DNA of 64,000 bases from Cryptomeria japonica (GCF_030272615.1 NC_081414.1:814900569-814964568); one strand, 5' to 3'; numbered from the stretch's first letter, positions 10,451 through 23,344 are shown. Notes: generated by a model not told the origin, from the sequence alone. Program-made: numbers and translations.

Positions 10451-11424
10451 TGGCAACCTGGGTCAGGTGGAAGGGGGTGGTGTGATTAGGGATCGACATG
10501 GCTGTCTGATCCTCGTGTATGAATCAAACCTTGGTGTCCAAATCTTCAGTGTGGCTGAAGGGTAAGTGCACCAAGACGGTGAACAAAAAGGGGGGGGGGG
10601 TATAAGTGGCCACTTTTTTTTTTTTTTTTTTTCTGAAAATAGGTAAACCTGAACTTCAAAGAGATATTCGAAGGTCATGCACTCAAAACTAGGAGTTGAG
10701 AAAAGAATAAGAATTGTAATACTCTGAATCTAGTTTCTAAACTACTATTTCTGAAAAAAATTGGATAAGATTAAGAGGGTCAAACCTCTCTCACATGAAA
10801 AAATGTTCCTGATTTTTTCTGAAAAACATAACATAGTTGTTTTTGTGAGCTGCAAAAAATATATAATTATATTTAGTATTTTGCAAAACCCTTTGGTAAG
10901 ATGATAGGCAATATTAAGATCTAGAAATTGTGTATTTTTTTGTAATTTTTCGTTGAGTATTGTTTTTTTTATGATTTTTTGAAGTGACCGCATCCTGAAA
11001 ATTTGGTACCTATTCGTGCACTGGGCATAACTTGCATCAAAATCATAGAAAATGAATTTTTTTTTAAGGACTGTATAGAATCTAGTGTAGAACAATAATA
11101 TATAATTTATTTTAAATTTGGTCAAGTATATCAAAAGTTATTGAAAAAATGGTAGACGTATGTTTGTGAGGACTGTCAAGGCACAAGTAAAGAAAATTAA
11201 AGTTTACTATGCTAATGTTGTCTAAAAATAGAAAAAATTATATGGTCCGAAAGATGAGAAGACGTGTGAGATTATGGTGGTAAGTTTAGAGATACCCACT
11301 TGATCATTTGTAAACCTGGTGATGATGAAGTCGAGAAATCATGTTGGAAGATGAAAAACGTGTAAAGGGACAAAAATGGAGGGAAAATGGGCTTGCAAGC
11401 CTTAGGGTCATTTTCCAACCCTCA

Positions 11425-11695
11425 TACAAAGCCAAAACTCGCACGGGTTCTGATGTGAAAGATAACCCGCTCGGGTTTTGAAAAACAAAAAGTACCATTC
11501 ATTATGGGTTATGTAGAACTAAAAACATCATTTTGAGTTTGACAAAACCCGTGCGGGTTATGAAAAACATCATTTTGAGTTTCACAAAACTTGTACGGGT
11601 TATGAAAAACCATTATTTTGATTTTCACAAAACCAGTACGGGTTATGAAAAACACATTTTGAGTTTCACAAAACCCATACGGGTTATGAAGACAT
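11425..11695. repeat. ~51-bp tandem repeat with AACCCGTGCGGGTT-type palindromes
   Basis: Four to five units of the form TTTTGAGTTTCACAAAACC followed by CGTACGGGTTATGAAAAAC. The core AACCCGTGCGGGTT is a near-perfect inverted repeat; later units carry CTTGTACGGG, CCAGTACGGG and CCCATACGGG. Two looser copies lie just upstream (11437-11477). The long plus-strand frame here is an artefact of this repeat running into TA and CT microsatellites. Confidence 0.75.
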
Positions 11696-11743
11696 CAAAA
11701 TGTATGCTTGTAAACTTAGCATATACTACACATATGTATAGAC

Positions 11744-11843
<100 letters not shown>

Positions 11844-11989
11844 GTATACATGCATGTCTCTCTTCTTTTCCTCTCTCTCGTCTTCCTTCCCCCATCACCG
11901 TCTTTGTCTATTCTGTGCCCTAATTATCCTTCTTGAGTTCTATCTCATCTCTCTCCCCCTCACACTTCTCTCTCTGATGAGTCTCTCAG

Positions 11990-11993
<4 letters not shown>

Positions 11994-12054
<61 letters not shown>

Positions 12055-12056
12055 AT
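11994..12056. repeat. (TC)n microsatellite
   Basis: About 60 bp of TC repeat with one TTTC interruption, at the right end of repeat X copy 1. The Ser/Leu-rich frame across it is not a gene. Confidence 0.95.
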
Positions 12057-12060
12057 TATC

Positions 12061-15000
12061 CTATCAACTTGTGTTCGCTCCTCTTGCTCTATATCCCATT
12101 ATTATTCTAGATTCTCCTCTTACGTTAATGTGTTACAATCAATGAGATACAAGACATTATGTACTACCCCAAGCTTCTATACCCTCCTTGAAGTAAGCCT
12201 ATTCTTGTTCATGAAAGGGATGAAATTATAAATAAACAAGTTTATTGGCCTATTCCTCTCAAGGAGAGGATGAAGCCTAATAAGCAAACAAGTTTCTCTT
12301 TATAGTAGAAGACTTACTAGCTTAGGATAGCAATGAATGGCTTGATAGGTAGTCAAAGAAGTAAGCCTATGCATAGGCCACTACAAATTTTGGTGCTTTT
12401 ATGTCATAGTCTCCTTGTATAGCCTTCATGAACCTTGCTTCACCTCAATATCCTACATGTAGGTGTAAATTTTTCTATATAATGGAATGTTGAGCTTATC
12501 CCATCTATGATGAATGATTGGTTAAGTACATGCTTTTTCTTGAACTCAAGCCTTGAATTCCATTTTGTTGTCTTAAAAATTGGTTGTAAATTGTAATTCT
12601 TCTTCCAACTCAAGAATTTATACTATAATAATGAAATATGATTCATATCTAATCTCTATAAGTTAATTAATCCTTAGAGAATGTATTAAAGAAGGCATGT
12701 AGAATGTGGTGGTTGTGGATAAACATTTGCACAAAAACAAAAAATTTAATGTTCTTGAGTGCATATTCATAGCATGCACACATTAAGGTGTCCACCAAAT
12801 ATGTTTGTAGGTTGTCGGCCTCAATCAACTTCCTTGTAGTTATGGACATGGTTCATATCATCACTACTTGCATCATATTTTGTTGCCAATACTTGTCTAT
12901 AGGATCTTTACAACTTTTATTTGAAAATCAACATGCTTGTAATGCGTTGGACAATCAACAACTTTAAGGAAATAAGAGTTCTTTATACATGTAACATGAC
13001 ATTGGTGAGTGAATGACCCTAGTGTTTGTCAACCAATTTATGACTATTTTGCTTCCACTTGCTAGACAAGGTTTCTTTATTTTCTTATTTAAATATTAAT
13101 CTTGGAGTAGTTATTATTCAACATTATCATCCTCAATTTAGTTTCTTACAGTGATACATGATGGTTTATCCCTTATTGTATTTGTCATAGTTGTTGGGAT
13201 ATGTAATTTCTCTCACCTTGATGTTCATTTCAAAAGAATAAATTCTAGAGTTAGGTTAAAAGGCAAAAATATTAAATATTTTTTAATGTTGGCCAAACAT
13301 CTAGAAAGGCCTAAGATATTTCTAAACAGATTCCAAAATTATGTTGGCAAAGATTAGTTGTTTCTAGATGTTTCTCTATGTATCCAAAAGACCTCTATAA
13401 AAGAGGCATTATGTAATGGGTTTGGCATGAAGTGGAAAGATGATCAAGTGATCATGTAATCAAATGATGGAATGAATGTTGTAGAATTCGAAAGCAATTG
13501 TATGGTTTTCATAATTAATGAAAGTGCATTTTTGGTGAAATATTTCTTTGTGTTTAATTTCTGTGTGTTTATTTGAGTTTTGTCCAATCCATCCACCTCC
13601 TTCAATAGTGTCCTTATAATAATGAGAGTGAACCACATGAAATGGAGTGCTGTTGACAAATAAAAAATTGCCAATGGCATCATTTAGCCCATCTTTTAAT
13701 TGAATATTGAGTAAATATGCTTGTGGGTTTGGAGCATCACTAATGACCCTATGTTTCCCCTTAGCATAGATGCTATTATTGAACTAGAAGAAACAAAAAT
13801 ATGTGCAATTGCCTATGGCTTTTGTAAAGCAATAAAAACAAAGCTTTGATGCCCACTTTCTTTTAGTGGCAAATAAGTAGTTGCATGTGCATTTTTTGCA
13901 CTTGCCCTACAATTTATTTATCTTAGCCTTATATTTGAGTTTTGTGCCAAAGTGGCACATACTCCTAGACCTTCTTCTTAGATATAAAGGATGTGGATAT
14001 TAAATCAACTAAAGCTACCTTCAAATTCAAATTTACAAAAGTGGCATTTCTATAACTTAATGCTCTTAGATGTCCCAGGCTTTGCATGTAACTTAGCTGC
14101 AAGTTATTTTGAAGGAGACTAGGATAAAAAGAACTATGGTGGGTCCCAAAAACATTGCTCTAGTTTCTATAGCTAAATCTCATTCACAGGGCTAGGTTTG
14201 TCGTCATGCAAGTGAAACTGATTCATCAATAGATCATGGAGGGTTGAAGGCCAAGAGTATGATAGTGGAATTGATCTCTTGGTCTTTAAGCTAACCTTAG
14301 ACTTGAGAGGGTGTTCCCAATGATATACCTTATTAGATATTGAAATCACATAAAATGAACAATTATAAATATTGACAGCCAATTAACCCAATGTGTTGGC
14401 TTGACCCCAAAGCTGTGACTAAACCAAGAAAAATTGGCTATCTCAAAACCTTTATAAGGGATGAAAATGTGCAAGTGGAACCCTTGTAAGATCCATTTAA
14501 CAATTCTATTGATAGTAAATCCCTAGTTATATTACTAGGTTATGAATGCACTAAATGTAATTTGTGTGTGACTAGTGATAGGGTTCCAGACTAGTGCCTA
14601 TCTTAATTAGTGAGAAAAAGAAATTCTCACTAATTAAATGGTTCTTAGAAGGACAATTCAAACTAATGTGTTCCTTTCATATTTCAAGTGAGGGTGTTTT
14701 AATAGACCATTTCTATCAGTTGCTGCACTTCTACTCTCTGCAATTAGGTAAATGAGCTTCGATAGATTTATTCCCATAGAATAGATGAACAACATCATGG
14801 ATCAATGATGGAATAGGCCAAACTAATCAGAAAGGGTATGTCCAAAATGATGAATCTAGTGTTAGAATAAGTAATAACAAAATGTTCTGTTGTTTATGTG
14901 TCATTAAGCATTGAATAGGTGTGAGTAACAATTGTTAAGAGTCCTAGTTCATTATCAGCAATCTACTGTTAGGTTCCATATTACTTAACAGATTTGTATG

Positions 15001-15110
15001 ATACCATTGAAATAATTCGTAGCTATAAATATGTAATATTTTGTTATGATATTTTTATCAGTGTTCATTATGTTTGAAAATAAAGGAGGGGTTAAAATTT
15101 ATTCAAAGCA
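12061..15110. other. No recognised feature
   Basis: AT-rich sequence with only short frames under 80 codons on either strand. None shows a domain I recognise or consistent splice borders. A hairpin, GTGAGAAAAAGAAATTCTCAC, lies near 14611. It probably holds old, unrecognisable repeats. Confidence 0.5.
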
Positions 15111-15132
15111 GAACAAGTACAAAGCAGGGGCA

Positions 15133-15530
15133 TCAAACAGACCTGTCAAGATCCAATAAGTGGTCTAACTGATGAGACAAATCTAGGGGTAAGTGACCCT
15201 TATCCACGATATACCAATTCTGCATGTGCTTAGAAACCCATTTGGTGAGACAATCAACAACACCATTCGACTCCCTAGGGATATGCATGAAAGAAACAAA
15301 AACCAAAGAATCACACAAATGAAGAATCTGGTTAACAACCAAACTCAACTGCTAGCTAACATCCGTAGAATGTTGTCTAGTCAGCAAATTCACCACCACC
15401 TGAGAATCAGATTCACAGATGAGCCTACTCTAGCCAAGAGCACAAGCACGCTCCACAACAAATAAAATGGCGAGATCCTCCATCAAATTATTAGTGTGAC
15501 AGTCCTTATAAATAGAAAAGAAAAATTGAA
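15133..15530 (-). pseudogene. RNase H domain relic of a LINE-type retroelement
   Basis: Read on the minus strand the frame gives CESDSQVVVNLLTRQ, then SFMHIPRESNGVVDCLTKW, then a tail ending DHLLDLDRSV. This is the ESDSQ...H.PRE.N...VD.LAKW pattern of the RNase H domain at the C-terminus of plant non-LTR retrotransposons and related RVT_3 proteins. Two in-frame TAGs (near 15362 and 15424) sit where Trp would be expected. No reverse transcriptase is visible upstream on the minus strand (15530 onward), so this is a 5'-truncated or decayed fragment. A single-domain host RNase H-like pseudogene is the alternative. Confidence 0.6.
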
Positions 15531-15684
15531 TGGTCCCCAAGCTATCTCCTACTTTTATATTTTTTATTTCCAAACCCAACATTTCCTGTTAGTTAACACA
15601 ACTTAAGCGGTTTCCATGTTTAATCAAGAGTCTTTTTTGCTCAATACAAATGGATGTACCCATGGTTGATGAAGAAGTTCCTAT

Positions 15685-16142
15685 GTTACCAAAAACGAGA
15701 AACGAGAAACGCAACGACAACGGTAACGTGATGAGAAATGGAAGTTTAAAAGGTTGCATATAAGAAACGAATTTTTAATAAAATTAATTTTAAAAGTAAA
15801 AATTATAAAACATATATCTCTATAAAAAATTTAAACATTCTTTGATCTCATTCTTTCATTTAAAAATAATTTGTATAAAACATTTCACACAATAAGTATA
15901 ATAAAATCAGAAGGAGAAAAACAAATTTGTGTGATACTTAATTCCGTTTATAAAAATTGCAAATTAATGTAAACTCCACCTAAAAGTTGAGGAAAAGATA
16001 GAAAAATCTTAAGTTTTTATTTAAATTTTAACGGAACTGATAAAAAAACGAAAATCACCGCTGAAACGGCCGTCTGCAACGGGAAACCCATTTCTGCCGT
16101 CGAAAATGCGAAACGGAAGTCTCCCGTCGCGTTTCTGGTAAC
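15685..16142. mobile_element. Possible MITE with GTTACC...GGTAAC ends
   Basis: The left end GTTACCAAAAACGAGAAACG and the right end CGCGTTTCTGGTAAC are inverted relatives: GTTACCA-AAACG against GTTACCAGAAACGCG. The outer arms are richer in CG (AACGCAACGACAACGG; GTCTCCCGTCGC) than the very AT-rich middle. No ORF. I could not settle a target-site duplication; TA flanks both sides loosely. It could instead be a chance hairpin. Confidence 0.35.
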
Positions 16143-17150
16143 TAGGTGAAGAACGTTCATTGAAGAATCATGAATACAAATTGTAGAGGGAATTTGTCTG
16201 TCACTAATACAGTGCTGGTGATAGACACTTCTTTGCATAATAACTTGGCAAAGATTTTGTCTTTGTTAAATTTGATTTGACCTCATTTTTCATATTCATT
16301 CGCGGGTTTGAATATGAATGAAACATCACATGAGCAATGTAAGGACAACCCTACTGAAAATGCCTTATGGTTGAGCCCAACTTAAGTTAATTGGTTTGTA
16401 TTTAGATCACACCAATTCAACTTTTAACCATGAGAAATGGTTGGCAGTTTTCCAACTTGCGAGCCGTAATATAGGGGCATCTCAAGATATTACTAGTCTA
16501 CATTAACAAGATATATCCTCAAGTTCATACTGCCAAATTTTGCAAATTAAATCATTTTAAACTTTTGATCTAATGAGTAAGTGTTTTAGCCATGTATAGC
16601 ATAGACGTGGTTGAAGAAAAAGAGGAATGAGAATTAGAAAAGGCTATTTTGCGTAGGAACATGGAATTTTGGGAGCAAAACATTTCATGTGTCCAGGCAT
16701 AATATAGCAACCATAGGCACATTGGAAAAGCAGTAGAGAAGAGAAGATTTAGGAAAGGAGTGCAGAGGAGGAAAAAAGACCAAACATGTCAAAGAATATT
16801 GACAGGAGAGGAACAAGGGTGTAAAGAGGGCATTCGGGAAAATGACTATTTTGCCAAGGGAAGAATGTCATATAAATGTCCTCTTACATGCACTAAGAGT
16901 AGTTTTGTTTTTCTAACAATAGTATATGCTAAAACTGTTTTAAAAATATGAAAAATAGAGTCTAGACTGAAATGAAAACTACAATGAAAACTGTTTGAAA
17001 TAAGAGGGGGAGAAAAAATAACAGAAAACAGACATGATCACTCCTATTAATTAAAATAAAATATTACATCAATCAGTCTGAGCTTCAGCTCATTTAGGCA
17101 TCATTACAATCTTCTTAGACACACAGGTTCACAACTTGAGACTTGTATAT
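16143..17150. other. No recognised feature
   Basis: AT-rich sequence with no frame over about 63 codons and no repeat shared with the rest of the window that I could see. Confidence 0.5.
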
Positions 17151-17155
17151 CCTTA

Positions 17156-18275
17156 CATCTCTACATAGTTGGACTCATGAAAGAGTGCAGAACAAATACA
17201 TGTTCAGACGTTATATAGAAATCTGAGTGTACATGGTAGAGAGATTGAAACAATTATTAAACCACTCATAACATGTGATATTTACAGATATGAGAGTGAA
17301 TAGATAAGATAAGGTTCATAAATAATTTTTGAAACCTTCCAAACTGCAGCTGCTGTTTAAGTATAGTAATGACTACTGTAACTTTGCATCAGTTGATGGG
17401 ACTACCCATTCCAACTCTCTTTCTTAATCGCAACTACCAATTTTGATTTCCTTTTCGATTTCTTTTATTGATGCTTCAGGATTTAAAATCTTCTAGTTCT
17501 AGAGATCAAACCTAAAAAATCCCACGATTCTATTGGGATGCTCTAACCATGAGCTCTAGCACACTTAGTTACTAGTCCATTGTAGGTTCAGGTATGATCC
17601 TCTCCTTTTTTCTCAACACCTACCTTGGAGTCTCTAACGTACATTTCTTGGATCACCATATACTTTGCTCTAAATTTACAAATCCAAAACGAAACAAAGA
17701 GTATAATATAGTTAGAGATATAATCCTCATCCAAGAGTAAGATGAGATAAGTTTGTTTTGGACACCTTCAACTAAGTTAGTTAATAATGTAGATATAATT
17801 CATGAGATACATGTCCATTTCTAAGGTTAGGAAAAATATATTTTTATAACACAACAAATCTAAACAATTATATGGTGGTTCAAAGGGTTCAGATGGGAGA
17901 TATGATAAGGTGCCTGACCCTAAGCCCAAGAGTGGAAACTTTGAGCCACCTTGCCTCATGTGACCCTTCGCTATCTCCATGAAGTGGTGTACCCAATGAG
18001 GCCTATACGCCATTCCTGTCTATCATGATATCTTTCTCTCAGTCTCATGATTGAGGATCCCTCTACAGAGTTGGACTCATGAAAGAGTGCATAACAAATA
18101 CATATTCAAACGTTACCTATATAGAAATCTAAATGCATATTAAATCACCCATAACATGTGATATCTGCAGATGTGATGGTGACTAGATAAGAGAAGTTCA
18201 TAAATGAAAATTTTGAATTCTTCAAAACTGCAACTATTGTTTGAGTATAATAAATGACTACTATAACTTTGCATC
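17156..18275. repeat. ~220-bp direct repeat pair (17156-17385 and 18063-18275)
   Basis: Both copies share GTTGGACTCATGAAAGAGTG, AACAAATACAT-TTCA, CATAACATGTGATAT and end in ATGACTACT-TAACTTTGCATC. The second copy is cut at GCATC by the gypsy LTR starting at 18276. The first copy continues CAGTTGATGGGACTACCCATTCC, which resembles the sequence after the gypsy right LTR (CATCGGTGATTGG...ACATTCC). So the first copy acts as a paralogous empty site. Nothing is recognised between the two copies. Confidence 0.7.
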
Positions 18276-19768
18276 TGGTGCAGGCTCCACCTAATGGGAT
18301 CATGCCTCCATGAGGAAAATTTTGGTTTTTGGTTCAACTTTAGTGTTTCAACATTGTAATAAGTTCTAAGGGACCACTTTAAATATGTTTGTAGTGATTT
18401 TGAGTCTTAGAGAGTCTTTTGGGGTCAACTTTGTGAAAGTTGTAAAATCTTGTCAATGTTGTCATAGGGATACCAAGAGTTTGTAAACTATCCCCAATGA
18501 AATTTAATCATGTATAAAGGTCTATTTAACCTCTTTGAACCTATTTGTAGCCATTTGGAGTCGTAAGAGGTCTTCTTTTAAGCATATGTCAAATATTGCA
18601 AAAATTTGTCAAGATTGTCAAATGTTGCAAAGTTGTAAAGTGTTGTGTTGGTTCAAATTTTAGTTAATGTTTATATGTTAGTTATGGGCATTGGATGATG
18701 TGATAAATATGTAAATAGGCCATTTCCAACGACCAAGGGGTTGATTGGATGGTTACGGAATGAAAATCAATAAAATCTTACATTGTTTTCATGTATTTTA
18801 TGTGTCCTTTGCTGCTCTATACCGTATTTTACGTCCTGAGCATGTGCTAACTCCTATTGGTTTTGGTAGAGGGGTGAGTTAAATTTGTTTTGGCTTTGGT
18901 TTGACTCAACTTTTTTAATATTTGAGGGAGATACAAGTGTTTTTTTCTGAAATCAGCCCATAGATTGAAGGTTTCAAGGGTTTTGGCACAAAAATGTTAA
19001 TAACCCTCCATTCCACCATGGGAAAATGTTAATAATTGGTGGAATGGTAGGTTTAGATTTCCTTTAAATGTCCCTTTTGGTTTCGGGGTGGGCGTTCAAG
19101 TTAGGAGGGGGAGGAAAATAAAGCCCTAGGCTTGACATCTCTATGTGATAGGCTTGGAGATGAGGGTATTTTGGAGAGTTGAGTGAATCTATTGCAAATC
19201 AGAATTATTGGGCACCCAAAACCAATTTATTTGGTGGTTTGGTGATGCATGACACTTTTTGGAACCATTGATTGAGGATTGGTGTACATTTGAGAGGCAG
19301 TTGCTTTGGAAAAGTGGGCTAATTGGGGCTCTAATGCAGCGATAGAAGCCAAGTTTTGATGAACATACTCCAAAATAGCATAGGACCATTTCAAGATATT
19401 ATTTAGAACTCCCAGAAGAGTACTTGAATCTAGTTTTAGTTTGTGGAGAAGTGGTCTAGATAGTGAGTTATTTTCACCGGTCCAAAAAAGGAAGGCTACT
19501 AGGAATTGGGGTGGTTGTGAAGTATTTCACCATTATTCATGCTAGGGACCTTAAACAATACTTGGAACATGTTTGGTTGGATGTCTTAAGATGTTTGGGA
19601 AGCCTTCCCCTAGATTTCTAGCCAATTTGGCTTAGTAACCAATTTTGAGAAATTTTTTATCAATGAACAGAAAGGTGGTGAGTGGATAGGTGAGTTGGGA
19701 GAAGATCTTCCTTTGAGGTTTTGTGATTGTTTTGAGTTTATTTTTGTCACCTTTAACCCTCTACTTCA
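18276..19768 (+). repeat. Left LTR of the gag-protease gypsy element
   Basis: About 1.49 kb, running from TGGTGCAGG to CTACTTCA. It is longer than the right LTR because of internal indels. The only frames inside are short and not conserved with the other LTR. Confidence 0.7.
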
Positions 19769-19771
19769 AAG

Positions 19772-19786
19772 TGGTATCAGATCTTG
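19772..19786 (+). promoter_or_regulatory. Primer binding site
   Basis: TGGTATCAGATCTTG begins 3 bp after the left LTR. The first ten bases match the usual plant initiator-Met tRNA primer site (TGGTATCAGAGC). Confidence 0.65.
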
Positions 19787-19853
19787 GGAAGTAGATCTCT
19801 TGAAGGTGGAAGTTGAAAGTTGAGAGAAGAGTGAGTAAGGAGTTGAAGACAAG

Positions 19854-20793
19854 ATGGCTCCTAAGAATAGTGGCACTACTAGGGAGTTGTAGGAGTTGAA
19901 GGAGAAACATGCAAAGTTGTTGGAGTCCCATAATGTTGTGTTGGAAATGATTTCTACCCTTGAGTCTAATCAAAGAAGATGTGTGGCATTGGATAATGAA
20001 AGTGAACTTGAGGAAGAAAAGGGAGAAGGAGAGAATGAAGGACGAGAAGAACAATTGGACCTCAAGCAACAGAGGTCAATCAAACTTCTAATAGAAGTTA
20101 AAGGTGATAAACATAAGGTGAAGTTGATTTTCCTATGTATGGAGGGAATTTGAATGATGAAGAGCCTTTATATTGGATTGTAGCTATGTACAATCACTTT
20201 GAATGTGAAGATAGCCTATTGAGTAGCAGGCAAAGATAGCAAAGACAAATTTGAAAGGACATGCATTGTTATGGTGAGACTATGAACAAAATGAAAGGAG
20301 AAAGAGAGGTAAAGAAAAGATAGTTTCTTGGGACCAAATGGTTTATAAACTTAAAGGTAAGTTTCTTCAATTATATAAGAAACTCCAAAGTTTGAAACAA
20401 AAGGATTTAGATGTTAAGACTTACACTGATGAAATTTACAAGTTGAGCATAAGGTTAGGTAGGATGGAAGATGAGGTTGAAAAGGTTGCTAGATACCTTG
20501 GTAGAATTAGATTTAACATTCAAGATAAATTAGTTGTGGCAAGCCCAAGGACGATGGAGGAGTTTTTTCAATTGGAAGTTAGAGTGGAATAAAAGATGAA
20601 AAGAAGACAAGATAAGGAAAGTAGAGGCAGAGGTGACACCTCTAGGGGGAGAGGATCATTTCCTAATTCAAGACATAGAAATGAAAGCCAAGAAGATGCA
20701 AACAAAGGCCAAGAACAAGTTGTAGAATCCAAAGGTGGATTTAGAGGCACTAGAGGTAAATTTGGTGGAGGTAGGCGTTCGAATACATTTTAA
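19854..20793 (+). pseudogene. gag: Gag of the gypsy element, broken
   Basis: The ATG at 19854 starts MAPKNSGTTREL, followed by TAG at 19890, then a helical frame with an acidic segment (SELEEEKGEGENEG). A frame change lies between about 20100 and 20338. The block from 20338 (KLKGKFLQLYKKLQSLKQ...YTDEIYKLSIRLGRMED) follows the Ty3/gypsy Retrotrans_gag pattern, a capsid-like helical domain. An Arg/Gly/Ser-rich tail follows (RGRGDTSRGRGSF). A degenerate zinc-knuckle start (CYHYSEFVH) lies just after the stop at 20791. Confidence 0.7.
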
Positions 20794-20976
20794 GGGAGAT
20801 GTTACCATTATAGTGAGTTTGTACATCCAACATTCAAGTATCTTGAGAAGCAAGGTTCTACATCAAGTGGAGGTGAAAGAAGAAGTGAAAAGAGGGTTCA
20901 AAAAGTGCAAGAAGAGGAAGGTGAAACCATAAACTCTCATAGTCATGTTTGTGTTTGAGAAGTTGGAGAAGAATTC

Positions 20977-21600
20977 ATGTTGAGAAGAACAGTCTTGAAG
21001 ACATCTAAGGAAAAGGAGAAGACACAAAGAAGAGCACTATTCAGGATCAATTGCAAATGCAAAGGTAAGGTATGCAAGGTAGTGATAGATTCTGGTTCAA
21101 CTGACAATATGATGTCTAGTGAAATGATAGACAAACTGAAACTAGAAAGAGTTCTTCATCCAACACCATATAAAGCCTCTTTGGTGAATGATAATCAGTC
21201 AATCTTAGTAAATGAGCAAGCATATGTTGAGTTTTAGGTTGGTGAATATAGAGATAGGGTTCTTTGTGATGTACTACCCATGGATTGTTGTCATCTACTT
21301 ATTGGAAGGCCATGACAATTTGATAAACAATTAATCTATGATGGTAGAGAGAATACCTACACTATTAGGAAGGATGGAAAAAAATTTATACTAACCCCAT
21401 TGTAAGATAATTTTGAAGCAAAAGACAAGGCAACAAAAATCATCTTGGTTGGTAAGAAAGAGTCGGTGAAGATAAATGAAGAGGAGTCAAGAAAATTTGC
21501 AGTCACTCCAATGCTTGGAGGTATCAAAACAAAGGTTTTAAAGGTTGTTTCAGTCAAGGATGATAGAGATAAGATGTTGATGCCTAAAACAAGCCAATAA
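20977..21600 (+). pseudogene. Aspartic protease region of the gypsy element
   Basis: VVIDSGSTDNMMSSEMIDKL carries the DSG catalytic motif of a retroviral-type aspartic protease. After a TAG at 21235 the frame continues with CDVLPMDCCHLLIGRP then TGA, typical of the protease C-terminal part in Ty3/gypsy polyproteins. A further stop lies near 21402. After 21600 there is no recognisable reverse transcriptase; the sequence runs into the right LTR at 22009. Confidence 0.75.
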
Positions 21601-22008
21601 AGTACCAAATATTATATGTATGTGTAGCCACAATGTAGGTGGAAGAAGGATGAAGTAATCCTAGTTGGCAATGTGATTTGTCCTATAGTTGCAAAGGTAG
21701 TGGAGAGGTAGTCATGTCCTACAATAATAGATCATTTTGGATCTGATAAACATGATGGAGTAGGAGTTCCAATGATAAAGAACTTGAAGCATGAGGGGAA
21801 GATAAGTTGACAAGGAGCGAAGAATGTTTGGCAAGAGCCAAAGTACAAAACTAAACATGAAGCATATCTGATGGAGAAACCACTTCCAGGTACCCTTGGT
21901 AAGTGTTTGTGTGCAAGTATTCAAGCAAGGATGACACCTTAGAGGTTAGAGATGGACAAGTGCAATCTAGTTTCCAAGAGACTTGGAAAATTTTCAAGCT
22001 TGGGTGTA

Positions 22009-23344
22009 TGGTGCAGGAGCACCTAATGGGATCATGCCTCCATGAGGCAAATTTTGGGTTTTTATTCAACTTTAGTGTTTCAACATTGTAATAAGGTCTA
22101 AAGGACCAATTAAACATGTTTGTTGTGATTTTGAGTCTTAGAGAGTCTTTTGGGGTCAACTTTGTGAAAGTTTTAAAACCTTGTCAATGTTGTCATAGGG
22201 ATACCAAGAGTTGGTAAAATATTCCCAATGACATTTAATCATGTATTCATTTATATTTTACCTCTTTGAACCTATTTTTAACCATTTAGAGTCATAGGAG
22301 GTCTTATTTTAGGCATATCTAAAATATTGTAAAAAGTTGTCAAGATTGTCAAATGTTACAAAGTTGTATAGCATTGTGTTAGTTGGTTCAAATGTTACTT
22401 AATGTTCATATGTTAGTTATGGACATTGGAGGATGTGAGAAATATGTAAATAGGCCATTTCCATCGACCAAGGATTCGATTGGATGGTTGAGGAATGAAA
22501 ATCAATAAAATCTTAAATTGTTTTCCTACATTTTCTGTGTTATTTTCTTCTTTAGACCTTTGTACCGTACCTTCATTCCACCATGGGAAAATGCTAATAT
22601 CTTTTGGAATGGTAGGTTTATATTTCATTTCAATTTCCCTTCTCATTTCATGGTAGGAGATCAAGTCTGGGGGGAGGACAATGAAGCCCTAGGCCTAGCA
22701 TCTCTATGTGACAAGCTTGGAGATAAGGGTATTTTGGAGAGTTGAGTGAATCTATTGCAAATTGGAATGCTTTGGAACCCAAAAACAATTTATTTGGTTG
22801 TTTTATGATTCATGAAACCTATTGGAGCCATCAATTGAGGATTTGTGTGCATTTGAGAGGTAGTTGCATTGGAAAAGTGGGCTAATTCAAGCTCTAGTGA
22901 AGAGATAGAAGCCTTTTTTTATGAACATTCTCCAAAAGACCATAGGGCCATTTAAAGATATTATTTATAAATCCCAAAAGGGTACTTGAATATGATTTTA
23001 TTTTTAGGAGAAGGGGTCTAGATAGTGAGTTATTTTCTCCAATCCAAAAAAGGGAGGCTGCTAAGAATTAGGGTGATTGTGAAGTATTTCACCATTCTTC
23101 ATGATAGGGACATTAACCAATTCTTGTAGAATGTTTGTTTGGATGTCTTAAGATATTTTAGAAGCTTGCCTCTGGGATTATAGCCAATTTGAGTTAGTAA
23201 CCAAGTTTGAGTAAAAAATCATCAACGAATAGGAAGGTGGTGAGTGGATAGGTGAGTTGGTAGAAGATCTTCCTTTGAGGTTTTGTGAGCCCTTTTGGTG
23301 ATTGTTGTGATTTGAGTTTTGTCACTCTGTAGCCCTTTGCATTA
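22009..23344 (+). repeat. Right LTR of the gag-protease gypsy element
   Basis: About 1.34 kb, aligned to the left LTR over its whole length with frequent substitutions and several indels. It ends GCATTA where the left copy ends TTCA. Confidence 0.7.

Larger units (their letters stand above)
18276..23344 (+). mobile_element. Ty3/gypsy element with gag and protease only
   Basis: Two long terminal repeats, 18276-19768 and 22009-23344, begin TGGTGCAGG and share CACCTAATGGGATCATGCCT, CCATTTCCA-CGACCAAGG and GGAAAATGCTAATA-type segments. The left ends in CA, the right in TA (probable CA to TA change). TSD GCATC (18271-18275) against ACATC (23345-23349), supported by the empty-site paralogue at about 17385. 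The 2.24-kb interior holds a primer site, gag and protease but no reverse transcriptase, RNase H or integrase. It is a deletion derivative or naturally non-autonomous form. LTR differences look greater than 10%, so it is older than the elements in copy B. Confidence 0.75.

Noticed and set aside
10745-11134. 129-codon minus-strand frame related to 25307-25594
   Set aside because: Similarity is explained by nucleotide homology of repeat X; poly-A/T tracts give Lys/Phe/Ile runs, and the two frames start and end differently.
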